From: a candidate division KSB1 bacterium
GTDB taxonomy: Bacteria > Zhuqueibacterota > JdFR-76 > DREG01
Direction: 5' to 3'
DNA: 23,412 nt
Assembly: GCA_022566355.1 (NCBI GenBank)
Contig: JADFJB010000072.1
Coordinates: 1-23,412 of the forward strand
In this document: positions 8,352 to 17,900 of the stretch, in pieces
Layout: each line of letters opens with the position of its first letter
How positions within the stretch are numbered: position 1 is the first letter of the stretch
Position numbers and translations under genes: made by a program
Notes under the pieces: generated by a model
Told to the model about the DNA's origin: nothing
Seen by the model: the letters and a program-made list of their open reading frames with translations, nothing else
Database searches by the model: none

Positions 8352-9875
8352 ATGAAATTCAAAAGCTTGCAGATAATTTTTATATTCCTTATTGCAAACT
8401 TTTTTGTGGGATCGGGTATGGCCCAGGAAACATGGATACTAACATTAGAGGAAAGTATCAATATTGCTTTAGGTAAAAGCTACAACGCTAAGAGACTGGA
8501 AGAATCTTTGACCAGTTCCCGGATGAACCTCAAAGCCGCGGAGGCCAGCTTTAAGAGTGATGGTCAATTGGTGTTCTCGAGTTTACCTGAATTTCAGGAG
8601 GGAATCAGGCAGACTCCGATTCCCGGTGGTGGATTTTCTTTTGATCGTGAAAAATTCACCAATCTCCAGGCTGAATTTTTTGCTAACCAACCCATCGCTG
8701 CGACGGACGGGGTGTTTTCGATTGTGGGTTCCATGCAGCGGTTTGATCAAACTGCTATTAATAAAGTTACAGTAGATGGAAACACTTTCGAAGAGACTAC
8801 TGAATTAACAAACTACAGACCGCAATTACGAATCCAATTTCGACAACCCATGTTTACCATTAACCGAAGGAAAATCGGGTACCAAAAAGCTCGCCTAAAT
8901 TTAGAAGATACTGAGCAGCAATATACTCGCAGTCAATTGGATATCATCTTTAATGTCACCTCCAATTTTTATAGCCTTTACAGGGCGCAAGAACAACTAT
9001 CAATCGACCGGGATCAAGTTAGCCAGTCAGAAAATGCATACCGTATTGCTAATCTAAAACAACAGGCAGGTTTATTGCCTGAAGTAGAAGCGTTGCGACT
9101 GGAAATTGATTTAGCCAATGCGAGAAATACAGCAACCAATAGTGAAGCGGCCTTGGAAGAATCAAAAGATGCATTTAAGCTGTTGATTGGCATTCCTATT
9201 ACAACGAATATAAGCGCCATCACAGAATTAACCTACCAGCCGATCCAGGTTTCATTAGAGAAAGCAATTAACGAAGCCTTGAACAGACGAACTGAATTAA
9301 GATCTGATGAGATCAATGTTGAACTCAATCAAATCAACGTTGAGGAGACAGACAGTCAAAGCGAAATCGTTGGCGAGCTATTTTTAAGCTATGGTATTTT
9401 AAAAGTTGCGGATAAATTTAAAGACGCTTTCAATCAATTTGACAATGATAGGAGTGTAAAATTCAGTTTAACACTGCCAATATGGGATTGGGGAAGGAAC
9501 GCGTCCCAAGTTCAGGCGGCAATCGCCAATCTAAATACCACTCGTTTAACCCAACAAAACCGTATTGAACAAATTAAAAAAGAAATCCGAACTGTAGTTC
9601 GTAACCTGCAATCGGCGCGACTGCGAGCCGAAATCACTCAACGAAGCGAGGCTTTAGCTGAAAGAAGTTATAGAATAAGTTTGCTGATATTTGAAAATGG
9701 CGATCTCAGTTCCCAGGATTTAGCATTGGAGCAAAATCGACTTACACAAGCAAGAATTAGTTCTTTACAAGCCATTATTGATCACAAACAATCATTAGCA
9801 GATTTACGCCGCAAAACCCTGTGGGATTTTGAACTAAATGAACCTGTTCGTGTCATAATTCCAGGTCAAGATTGA
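8352..9875 (+). CDS. TolC-family outer-membrane efflux channel
   Basis: The 507-residue protein begins with a signal peptide (MKFKSLQIIFIFLIANFF, likely cleaved after GMA near residue 24). It then shows the duplicated long helical hairpins of outer-membrane efflux proteins. The first repeat spans about 30-285 (LEESINIALGKSYNAKRLEE ... YRIANLKQQAGLLPEVEALR). The second spans about 300-490 (LEKAINEALNRRTELRSDEI ... SYRISLLIFENGDLSSQDL). Such proteins trimerise into the exit duct used by RND and some ABC exporters. The gene overlaps the end of the permease gene's translational unit, so co-translation is likely. It is the only channel protein here and presumably serves both the RND pumps and possibly the ABC modules. 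The substrate is unknown. Confidence 0.92.
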   Translation: MKFKSLQIIFIFLIANFFVGSGMAQETWILTLEESINIALGKSYNAKRLEESLTSSRMNLKAAEASFKSDGQLVFSSLPEFQEGIRQTPIPGGGFSFDREKFTNLQAEFFANQPIAATDGVFSIVGSMQRFDQTAINKVTVDGNTFEETTELTNYRPQLRIQFRQPMFTINRRKIGYQKARLNLEDTEQQYTRSQLDIIFNVTSNFYSLYRAQEQLSIDRDQVSQSENAYRIANLKQQAGLLPEVEALRLEIDLANARNTATNSEAALEESKDAFKLLIGIPITTNISAITELTYQPIQVSLEKAINEALNRRTELRSDEINVELNQINVEETDSQSEIVGELFLSYGILKVADKFKDAFNQFDNDRSVKFSLTLPIWDWGRNASQVQAAIANLNTTRLTQQNRIEQIKKEIRTVVRNLQSARLRAEITQRSEALAERSYRISLLIFENGDLSSQDLALEQNRLTQARISSLQAIIDHKQSLADLRRKTLWDFELNEPVRVIIPGQD

Positions 9876-9894
9876 TTATTTAGACAATTATTAT

Positions 9895-9901
9895 GGAGAA
9901 G
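9895..9901 (+). promoter_or_regulatory. ribosome binding site deciding the adaptor start
   Basis: GGAGAAG lies six bases before ATG 9908. The upstream in-frame ATG at 9893 overlaps this site and lacks its own, so 9908 is preferred. Confidence 0.6.
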
Positions 9902-9907
9902 TTATCG

Positions 9908-10960
9908 ATGAGATCAAAAATATATGTACTCCTATTTTCGCTTTCTTTTTTATTGCTTACTTCCTGCGAATCGGGAGAAAATCGTTCCGCCGCCGACCTG
10001 GCTGTTCCAGTTGTGGTGGAAAAAGTGAAACGAGGTCCGATTTCGGAATTCGTTTCTGCAACGGGTACTTTACAAGCACAAATCGCGGAAAGATTGGTCA
10101 CGGAAGTATCTGGAATACTGCACCTGGTACAAACCAATGGGTCGGTTAATTTCAGCGGCAAACGTGTAGAGGCAGGACAATTCCTTGCAGAAATAGAAAA
10201 TCGGGAATGGCTGTTGGAAGTCAGGGTTGAATCACAACAATTAGCCATGGCCAATGCGGAACGAGAACTGCAAAAACAAGAGGCGTTATTTAGAGAAGGA
10301 GGCGTCACAGAAAAAGAGTTGGAAATTGCCCGGAGAAACGCTCTCGATGCTCGATTGAATTACGAAGCTGCTCAACTAAGAGCTAATAAATTGAAGTTAA
10401 TAGCGCCTATTTCCGGAATTTTATCAAATCTTCAATCCATTTCTGACGGAACTTATGTACCCGTTGGTTTTCAATTCTGCACAATTTCTGATTATTCCAA
10501 AGTTCTGTTAAATACGAATTTACCCAATTCTGATGTTGGGCGAATTAGGATTGGACAGGATGTAATCATCACCAATTATGCATTGGAAGGACAAGTATTC
10601 AATGGAAAAGTAATCTCCATCAATCCTACTGTCGATCCGCAAACCCGCACATTCAAAGTTACTATTGAAGCCATGAATCCCGATTTAATCCTTCGTCCAG
10701 GGATGTTTGCAAAGGCAGATATTGTCGCAAAACACCAACCAGAAGCAATTGTTATCCCTGCAAATACAATTCAAACAAGAGATAACCGCTCAGTCGTTTT
10801 CGTTGTTTCCGGAACGAGCGCCGAGATGATAGAAGTGACCACCGGAATTTCTACTCGCGAAGAGGTTGAAATCGTAAGTGGACTCAATGGCGAAGAGAGG
10901 TTGGTGATCAAAGGTTATGAAACTTTGCAAGATAAATCTAAAGTTAGGGTCACTAAATGA
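9908..10960 (+). CDS. RND efflux periplasmic adaptor (membrane fusion protein), lipoprotein
   Basis: The 350-residue protein starts with a lipoprotein signal (MRSKIYVLLFSLSFLLLTSC; lipobox LTSC, lipidated Cys at position 20). The adaptor fold follows in order. The first lipoyl half carries the barrel strand GPISEFVSATGTL. A coiled-coil hairpin spans about 95-155 (SQQLAMANAERELQKQEALF and GVTEKELEIARRNA). The second lipoyl half is KLIAPISGILSN. The beta-barrel contains VISINPTVDPQTRTFKV, and a membrane-proximal domain ends the protein. Its role is to bridge the inner-membrane RND pump and the TolC channel. It is the only adaptor in the window, lying between the channel gene (32-base gap) and the first RND gene, so both pumps may share it. 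The hairpin is short to medium, as in AcrA/MexA-type adaptors. Confidence 0.92.
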   Translation: MRSKIYVLLFSLSFLLLTSCESGENRSAADLAVPVVVEKVKRGPISEFVSATGTLQAQIAERLVTEVSGILHLVQTNGSVNFSGKRVEAGQFLAEIENREWLLEVRVESQQLAMANAERELQKQEALFREGGVTEKELEIARRNALDARLNYEAAQLRANKLKLIAPISGILSNLQSISDGTYVPVGFQFCTISDYSKVLLNTNLPNSDVGRIRIGQDVIITNYALEGQVFNGKVISINPTVDPQTRTFKVTIEAMNPDLILRPGMFAKADIVAKHQPEAIVIPANTIQTRDNRSVVFVVSGTSAEMIEVTTGISTREEVEIVSGLNGEERLVIKGYETLQDKSKVRVTK

Positions 10961-10962
10961 CA

Positions 10963-11003
10963 AGTGCCTAAAGTGCGCTAGAGTGCCTAGAGTGCCTAAA
11001 GTT
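10963..11003. repeat. short tandem repeat of about 9 bp between adaptor and RND genes
   Basis: Units AGTGCCTAA (10963-10971), AGTGCGCTAG (10972-10981), AGTGCCTAG (10982-10990) and AGTGCCTAA (10991-10999) follow each other, then AGTTG. The tract starts three bases after the adaptor stop codon and fills half of the 87-base gap. Four units with changes suggest a simple slippage repeat; I see no regulatory motif in it. Confidence 0.7.
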
Positions 11004-11047
11004 GAAAGACAACAGATTGATTAAAGAAAATTCAAAAATATAAGACT

Positions 11048-14000
11048 ATGAATTTACCACAATTTTCAGTCAAGTTCCCGGTTACAGTTACTATGATCAT
11101 GTGTGGTATCGCCATCCTGGGATTCATTTCATTCAACCGCCTGGGAACAGATTTACTGCCTTCCATTTATAATCCAAAAATTGTCGTCGAAATCCAGTCA
11201 GGTGAACGTGCGCCCCAGGATATGGAGCAGCGTTTCACTCGCCGGCTTGAAGGATCTCTCGCTACTGTGAGTAAAGTTGTCGATGTCCGTTCAGTTACGA
11301 GCGTCGGGCGAGTCCGAGTCACTACCACATTTAGTTGGGGAACGGATATGGATTTCGCTTTGTTGGATGTGCAAAAGAAGGTGGCCAGCTTTGAATCCGA
11401 TCCTGAGATCGACAAGGTTACAGTTGCCACCTTTGATCCTCAAGAAGAACCCATTATGATTTATGCTCTAAACGCATCTATTTCCGGCGATAGGGATCTG
11501 GATGAATTACGACGTTTAGCGGAAGAGGTCATAAAACGAGGTCTGGAACGATTAGATGGAGTAGCAAGTGTTCAAACTTATGGTGGGATAAAACAGGCAG
11601 TGCAAGTCAAATTGGATGAATATCTCCTCGCTGCTTACGGACTTGGCACACAAGATATCAAAAACAAAATAAGGCAGGCAAATGCTAATGCATCTGGTGG
11701 AAAACTCATCGAATCGGATAAAGCTTACCTGATAAAGGGAATTGGAAAGTATACCAATATTGAGGAGGTTGCCGCAACGGTTATTGGCTACAAATCTACT
11801 ACCCAGGGCACCAATGGGGAGAGCCCATCTACCGGAGCCCGACAAAGCGAAATGACTTTCTCCGGGGATAAAGTACCAATCTTATTAAGCGATGTGGCTG
11901 AAGTAATTTATGCTCCGGAAGAAAGATTGGATATCGTTCGCTTTAACGGTGAGGAAAGCATAGGGTTATACATTTATAAAGAATCCAAAGAGAATACAGT
12001 CCGAGTTGCAAAACAAGTTACAGATGAAGTTGTTCGCTTACAAAGTGAATTGCCCGGTTTGCAATTCACTCAAATCTACAGCCAATCTTCCTTTATCGAA
12101 AAAGCTATAGGTGAAGTCGAAACCACTGCAATTATCGGTATATTTTTAGCAATCCTGGTATTGTATGTTTTTCTCAAAAATATGGGCGCTACACTGATTG
12201 TGAGTTTAGCCATTCCGATCTCCATACTGGCAACCTTTACACTCATGTATTTTCAACGTCTAACATTAAATGTGATGACCCTCGGAGGATTAGCACTTGG
12301 CGCCGGTATGCTGGTAGATAATGCCATCGTAGTTATTGAAAATATATTCAGACGACGGCAATTGGGCGAAGATTCTGAAAAGGCTTCTATCCTGGGTGCT
12401 ACCGAAGTTGGGGTTGCCATTGCGGCTTCTACTTTGACAACAATTATCGTATTTCTACCTATTGTATATGTTCAGGGAGTTGCAGCTGAATTATTTCGGG
12501 AGCAAGCATGGGTAGTTGCGTTTTCACTTCTCTCTTCCTTGCTGGTTGCGTTTCTATTGATCCCCACTCTAACTGCCAAACTGTTCCGTAAGAAATCCTT
12601 TAAATTAGAACAAAAGCAACTTCAATTCCCATTCTATGAAAAAACTTTGCAGTGGGCATTAAACCACCGATGGATTGTAGTAAGTATGGCAGTTGGTTTG
12701 CTTGTTATTTCTATCGTTCTCCTTCCTGTAATCGGCTCGGAATTTGTTCCACGAAGTATTGAAAACCAACTTCAAATCGATATAGAATTAACAACTGGAA
12801 CACCTCTAGATAAAACTGCCATTGTTATTGAAAGTATCGAACATAGAATTCAACAGGTGTTAGGAGAACAATTAGAAAACTGCTACTCGACGATAAATGT
12901 CCAAACCGCTCAATCTTTATTTAATACAAACTCGCAGCAAAATGAACATCAATCAACCATAACACTTAACCTGGTTTCGAACGCAATTTCACCACACCAA
13001 GCGATTGAGCTACTGAAACCAAATCTAACCTTTCCGGGAATATCCACGTCCTTTCGGATTAAAGAAAGCAGTCTACAGCAAACAATTGGCACAAACCAGG
13101 CGCCAATTGTTATTGAGATTCGGGGAGAAGACCTCTCGACTTTACACAGTTTGACGACTCTAACCGCTGAAGCTCTTTCAACCAGTAAGACATTACAAAA
13201 TATAACCACAAGTTTAAAACAGGGTCGACCCGAGTTAAGACTAAGCATCGATAGAGTATTGGCTGCAAATTTTGGCTTAGATGTCCAACAGATTGGCAAC
13301 CTTATCCAGGAAAGGTTAAGCGGTGAAGTAGTATCAGACTTCTATTCCCAGGGCAATGACAGAGATATATTGGTTTCGTATCCAAAATCAACATTAACAG
13401 AATTGAAAAATCTACAAATTCAAACCCCAACTCAAGCGGTTTTGCGTTTGAAAGATATTGTTGAATTTATCCCTGGCGAAGGTCCTGCAGAAATTCATCG
13501 ACATAATCAAACACGTGTTTCGAATGTAAGCGCTCAACTAGTGGAAGGAATAACGCTTAGCCAGGCAGTGGCAGAGATCGATCCAATTTTAGCCAATATT
13601 TCTTTACCACCAAATTACGAAATCAGGTTTACCGGTGAGGAAGCATCTCGCCAGGAATCGTTTTCTCAACTAAAATTTGCTCTACTCTTATCGATTATTT
13701 TGGTTTATATGGTATTGGCATCGTTATTCGAAAGTCTGGTTCATCCATTCACCATATTACTGACTCTGCCTCTGGCGGGCGTTGGAGTTGTATTGGCATT
13801 TCTTTTGGTGGGTGAGCCATTTAGTGTGATGGCGTATATCGGAATTATTATGCTGGCTGGTATTGCTGCAAACGATTCAATCATTTTGGTGGATTATGTG
13901 AATCGTTTACGCGCCGATGGTAAAGCCCTTCGAGCAGCCATTCTCCAGGCAGGAAAAGATAGATTGAGACCTATTTTGATGACCAGCGTAACTACGATCC

Positions 14001-14164
14001 TGGCTTTGCTGCCGCTTACCATTGGCATTGGTGAAGGCACTCGACTCCGTGCACCTATGGCCATCGCCGTGATTGGTGGGTTAGTTACCTCCACCATATT
14101 GACATTGGTCGTAATTCCGGTGGTGTATGAAATAATTGATGGGTTGAGGAGAAGAGCCAGTTAG
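11048..14164 (+). CDS. RND-family efflux pump, inner-membrane subunit (HAE-like)
   Basis: The 1038 residues are the normal length for an AcrB/MexB-class pump: two halves of six membrane helices with large periplasmic loops. Helix 1 lies near 12-31. The helix 4 motif LVDNAIVVIENIF has D424. The second half has the helix 10 segment GIAANDSIILVDY and DRLRPILMTSVTT with R974. Compared with the AcrB relay (D407, D408, K940, R971), the first Asp and the Arg are kept, but the second Asp is N425 and the Lys is N942. Such variants are common in this broad RND group. The pump would work with the adaptor and TolC channel encoded just upstream, driven by the proton gradient. The substrate is unknown. ATG 11048 has no strong Shine-Dalgarno site. 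Confidence 0.93.
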   Translation: MNLPQFSVKFPVTVTMIMCGIAILGFISFNRLGTDLLPSIYNPKIVVEIQSGERAPQDMEQRFTRRLEGSLATVSKVVDVRSVTSVGRVRVTTTFSWGTDMDFALLDVQKKVASFESDPEIDKVTVATFDPQEEPIMIYALNASISGDRDLDELRRLAEEVIKRGLERLDGVASVQTYGGIKQAVQVKLDEYLLAAYGLGTQDIKNKIRQANANASGGKLIESDKAYLIKGIGKYTNIEEVAATVIGYKSTTQGTNGESPSTGARQSEMTFSGDKVPILLSDVAEVIYAPEERLDIVRFNGEESIGLYIYKESKENTVRVAKQVTDEVVRLQSELPGLQFTQIYSQSSFIEKAIGEVETTAIIGIFLAILVLYVFLKNMGATLIVSLAIPISILATFTLMYFQRLTLNVMTLGGLALGAGMLVDNAIVVIENIFRRRQLGEDSEKASILGATEVGVAIAASTLTTIIVFLPIVYVQGVAAELFREQAWVVAFSLLSSLLVAFLLIPTLTAKLFRKKSFKLEQKQLQFPFYEKTLQWALNHRWIVVSMAVGLLVISIVLLPVIGSEFVPRSIENQLQIDIELTTGTPLDKTAIVIESIEHRIQQVLGEQLENCYSTINVQTAQSLFNTNSQQNEHQSTITLNLVSNAISPHQAIELLKPNLTFPGISTSFRIKESSLQQTIGTNQAPIVIEIRGEDLSTLHSLTTLTAEALSTSKTLQNITTSLKQGRPELRLSIDRVLAANFGLDVQQIGNLIQERLSGEVVSDFYSQGNDRDILVSYPKSTLTELKNLQIQTPTQAVLRLKDIVEFIPGEGPAEIHRHNQTRVSNVSAQLVEGITLSQAVAEIDPILANISLPPNYEIRFTGEEASRQESFSQLKFALLLSIILVYMVLASLFESLVHPFTILLTLPLAGVGVVLAFLLVGEPFSVMAYIGIIMLAGIAANDSIILVDYVNRLRADGKALRAAILQAGKDRLRPILMTSVTTILALLPLTIGIGEGTRLRAPMAIAVIGGLVTSTILTLVVIPVVYEIIDGLRRRAS

Positions 14165-14239
14165 GATGACATTGTTTCTTCTTTCCAAAATACTACAATT
14201 GATAGAAATTATGTTTTCTCAGTTGCACATTAAACTAAG

Positions 14240-14820
14240 CCCACGAATTTATTCGTGGGGTAAAAATTCTATTAACAACTCATTAACCGTTTCAACGGTT
14301 TACGAAAGGGGGTTGCATTATGGCACACTCCTTAACAAGAATACGGATACACACTATCTGGAGCACCAAAGATCGAGTTCCACTTATGAAAGATAATTTT
14401 AGGAATCTGATTTTAAAACATATAAAAGGAAATTTTAACGATTTAGCATCCCCAGTACGCACAATTGGTGGTTTGCCAGAACATTTGCATGTTTTGTTTC
14501 TACTAAATTAAAACCAATCAATAGCTAGTACGATGAAATCTGTTAAGGGTGAATCTTCACATTGGATTAATCAACAAGAATTTATTAAAACAAAATTTGC
14601 ATGGCAAGTTGGCTATGCCGCTTTTTCGATTAGCGAATCTTTGTTATCCAAGGTTGAGGATTATATCAACCACCAAAAAAGCCATCATAGAAAAATGACA
14701 TTTAATGAGGAATATATAATATTTCTTAAAAAACATGGCTTACAGGAATCGAAGAGATAAACCATTGAAATGGTTCTTTAAAAGTTCGTTCAACTCGTTA
14801 CCCACAACTGAAGTTGTGGG
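14240..14820 (+). mobile_element. IS200/IS605-type insertion sequence between the two RND genes
   Basis: The element has subterminal hairpins instead of terminal inverted repeats. The left hairpin is CCCACGAAT-TT-ATTCGTGGG (14240-14259) and the right one is CCCACAACT-GA-AGTTGTGGG (14801-14820). A second palindrome AACCGTTTCAACGGTT (14285-14300) sits just before the ribosome binding site AAAGGGGG (14305-14312) of the transposase. A related one, AACCATTGAAATGGTT (14760-14775), follows its stop codon. Exact cleavage ends cannot be placed from one copy; they should lie a little outside both hairpins. The element separates the first RND gene from the RND-ABC fusion and may break the operon. Confidence 0.85.
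14320..14760 (+). pseudogene. tnpA: IS200-like Y1 transposase TnpA, interrupted by an in-frame stop
   Basis: Both halves lie in the same frame and together give about 146 codons, normal for TnpA. The N-terminal part (HTIWSTKDRVPLM) leads to the HUH motif EHLHVLF with H55 and H57. Codon 64 is TAA (14509-14511). Translation past it continues the family directly as NQSIASTMKSVKGESSHWIN, then FAWQVGYAAFS and VEDYINHQ, with the nucleophile Y115 and metal-ligand Q119. A single change from a sense codon such as AAA to TAA would explain the break. All catalytic residues are otherwise kept, so the loss appears recent. The enzyme would cut and rejoin single-stranded DNA at the element's hairpin ends. 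Confidence 0.85.
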
Positions 14821-14857
14821 CTTCATGTTTCTTTGTAATTGTTACTTGAAGGAGAAG

Positions 14858-14917
14858 TTCACGAATTTATTTGGAAGTCTAATTTAGATTTTTTTCAGTA
14901 ACCGTTTTAACGGTTTA
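14858..14917 (+). repeat. decayed second copy of the IS200 left end
   Basis: CACGAATTTATT (14860-14871) is identical to 12 bases of the intact left hairpin (14242-14253). Some 40 bases further, TAACCGTTTTAACGGTTTA (14899-14917) matches the left-end palindrome with one change; the corresponding distance in the intact left end is 43 bases. The closing half of the first hairpin is lost. It lies downstream of the right hairpin and ends 26 bases before the RND-ABC start codon. Confidence 0.6.
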
Positions 14918-14943
14918 ATATATTTATGACAACCGACTAATAT

Positions 14944-17900
14944 ATGACAAAATTTGCATTAAATCGTCCCATAACAATCATCATGCTAACTTTTGCCCTT
15001 TGTCTTTTGGGCGTGATTTCGTGGAGCAGGCTGCCTGTGCAATTACTGCCGCAATTCATTCTTCCGGAAGTCTATATCAGTGCAGGTATTGCCGGAGCTA
15101 ATGCTGAAAAAATCGAGAGAGATCTTGTTATACCGATTGAAGAGGAAGTTGCAACTCTGGAAGGTGTGCACGATATCGAAAGTACAGTTTACTCAAATTT
15201 CACTAATATCAAAGTGAAATTTGACTATGGCACCAACATGAAATTCGCCGTGCTTAAATTACAACAAAAGATGACGGCTGTTGAAAACCGAATTCCGGAA
15301 GATGTACAAATTCAGGTCAATAAATTTGATACGGCAGATCTGTCTTCATTTTTGATGGAAATCAGTATTCGCGGAGATGCCAGCCTTTCGCAATTACGTG
15401 AAACGGCAGAAAGGCGGGTGTTGCGCCGTCTTGAACAAATTGATGGCGTTGTTAATGTTGGAATTGGCGGCGGTAATAAAAGGAATCTTGGCATAGAAAT
15501 AGATGCTGATCGTTGCGAAGCACTGGGTATTCGCGTTGATCTGGTTCAACAGAAAATCAATGCCTACCACCGTCAACCGCAGCATCTTGGCAGAGTGATT
15601 ACTTCCGGCAAAATGATGGATGTTGTACTTCTTGGCAGAATCGACAATCTGGACGAATTAAGAAACATAATCATTCGCCCGCAGGGCATGGTTCGATTAA
15701 AAGATGTAGCCAAAGTTGACTACAGCCAGGAAGAGCAAACCCGACTGTATCGTGTAAACGGCAAACCACAGGTTGGTATTTTTATTCAGAAAGACAATTC
15801 CAGCAACATGCTCAAAGTTGCAAAAAAAGTTGAGAATGAGATTGCAGCGATAAACAAGGACTTAGCACCGTTAGACTACGAACTCAAGGTCAATTTCAGT
15901 CAGGCTGAAATGATCCAATCAGCCATCGACAGAATTCAAAAACTGGCGATTACAGGTGCGATATTGGCAATCATCGTTCTTTTCCTCTTTTTACGCAATC
16001 TTCGTTTCGTATCTATTTTAATGATTGCAATCCCAATTTCATTACTAGTCACCTTTAATTTGATGTATGGTTTTAATCTTTCTATTAATATACTTTCTTT
16101 GGTTGGTCTGGCGTTAGCAATTGGTATGCTGGTAGATAACGGCATTGTCGTGATGGAAAATATATTTTTACAGCACCAGGCCGGTAAATCCAATAAAGAA
16201 GCGGCATTATTAGGTACCAAAGGAGTGAGCCGCTCAATATTCGCTGCAACCGGAACAACCATCTTAGTATTTCTTCCGGTTCTTTTTGTTGAAAGTGAAG
16301 CCAGGCTATTTATTCGGGAGCTCTCCTTATCCGTAATTTTTCCTTTAGCAGTTTCACTCATCGTTTCACTAACACTCATTCCAATGATCGCGACAAGAGC
16401 TCTCCGGGGCAAACCTTTTAAGCCATTTCATAGTGGAAGAATCTACGAAATATATCGATTACTATTAAAATCAGCGATTCGACACCGAATTCGCACCCTA
16501 TCTATCGTTTCTATTCTTCTATTGCTGAGCATATTTATTGGCGTAACCTTCATCATTACTCAAGCTCCCCCACCACCATCAGCTCGAATGAATTTATATG
16601 TTTCTACTCCAAAAGGCTCAACATTGGAAGTAACCGATAAAGCTGTGAGACGCATTGAAGCTCAGATGTTGGAATTACAAGATATTGATGAAGTCCGTGC
16701 AAATATCCGAGCAGAAGAAGCGAATATTGTAGCTACATTCTTAGATGCAGATCAAAGAACCGAGAACCTGAACCTTGAAAAGAATAAAGACAAAATTCGC
16801 AACCAAAATGAACGAATTGAGAATGTCGACTTATCTTTCGATAGACCACTCCGCTCAGGCTCTGCTGGTCAGGGGAATAATATTTCCAATATCCTGGCCT
16901 CTGAAGAAGGATTGAGGTTGAAAGGATATGATTTACAAGGCCTGCACCAGATTAGCAACCAGATCACGGGAACACTAAAAGGCATTCCGGAAATTGACAA
17001 CCAATCGGTTGTTTCAGATTTACAGGGAGGCGCTCCGGAGTTACAGGTTATCGGAGATAGAATGCGGTTGGCACTTTGGGGATTGAGTATGCAGAACATA
17101 ATGACTGCTATTTGGTCTACCCGCTCCGAAGGGGCAAGTTCCAATACACCCTACTATTCAGAACAGGGCGAAATGGATATAAAGTTGATTTTGGCTAATA
17201 CGGAAGAAAGACAGCTAAATGATATCGGAAAAATTCGCGTAATGAACGCGTCAGGACAATTAGTTCCGCTTAACCAGGTTGCTAAAATTCGCGTGGATGA
17301 AGGAACGGGAAACATCATTCGAGTTAATCAAGAGAGGCAAGTTAAAATTACATATAAATTTATCGATGAAGTGCAGAAATCCAAGGGTCGTCAGGAAATG
17401 GCAAAAGCCCAGATCGATCGTTTCATTAGTGAATTAAGACTTCCAAAAGGGTTTTCCATTGAAAAGCTTGAAAATGAAAATGTCAGGGCTCCTTACTATT
17501 GGATGCTTGCAATTGGTTTTCTATTAATTTATATGTTCCTTGCAGCTCAGTTCGAATCTCTTTCAATGCCAATCATTATACTGGGCACGGTGCCAACAGC
17601 AGTCATCGGTTCATTGTTTGCACTGGTTATAACCGGCACCCCACTTTCGCTTGGTCAAAGCGCTCCTATGGCGTTGTTAGGCTTGATCGTGCTTTTAGGT
17701 ATCGTAGTTAATAACGGAATTATCCTCTTAGATCGCATTGCAATTTTACGAACGCAACATCATTATCGATGGCAGCGAGCTGTCATCATTGCAGGACAAA
17801 GTCGGGTGCGGCCCATTTTAATGACATCTGCAACCACCATACTGGGACTTTTTCCTCTTGCACTCAAGCAGGGAACAGAATTTGAGTTGTGGCCGCCATT

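Noticed and set aside
9880-10308. 142-codon open frame on the minus strand
   Set aside because: Antisense to the adaptor gene, Ser/Cys-rich, without motif or ribosome site.
10963-11003. CRISPR array
   Set aside because: Units of about 9 bases follow each other directly without spacers; it is a simple tandem repeat.
14284-14320. Operator for a regulator upstream of the transposase
   Set aside because: The palindrome recurs at three places tied to the insertion sequence, so it is part of the IS200 end structure.
15936-16412. 158-codon open frame on the minus strand
   Set aside because: Antisense to conserved RND membrane helices; its composition is a mirror of the hydrophobic coding strand.
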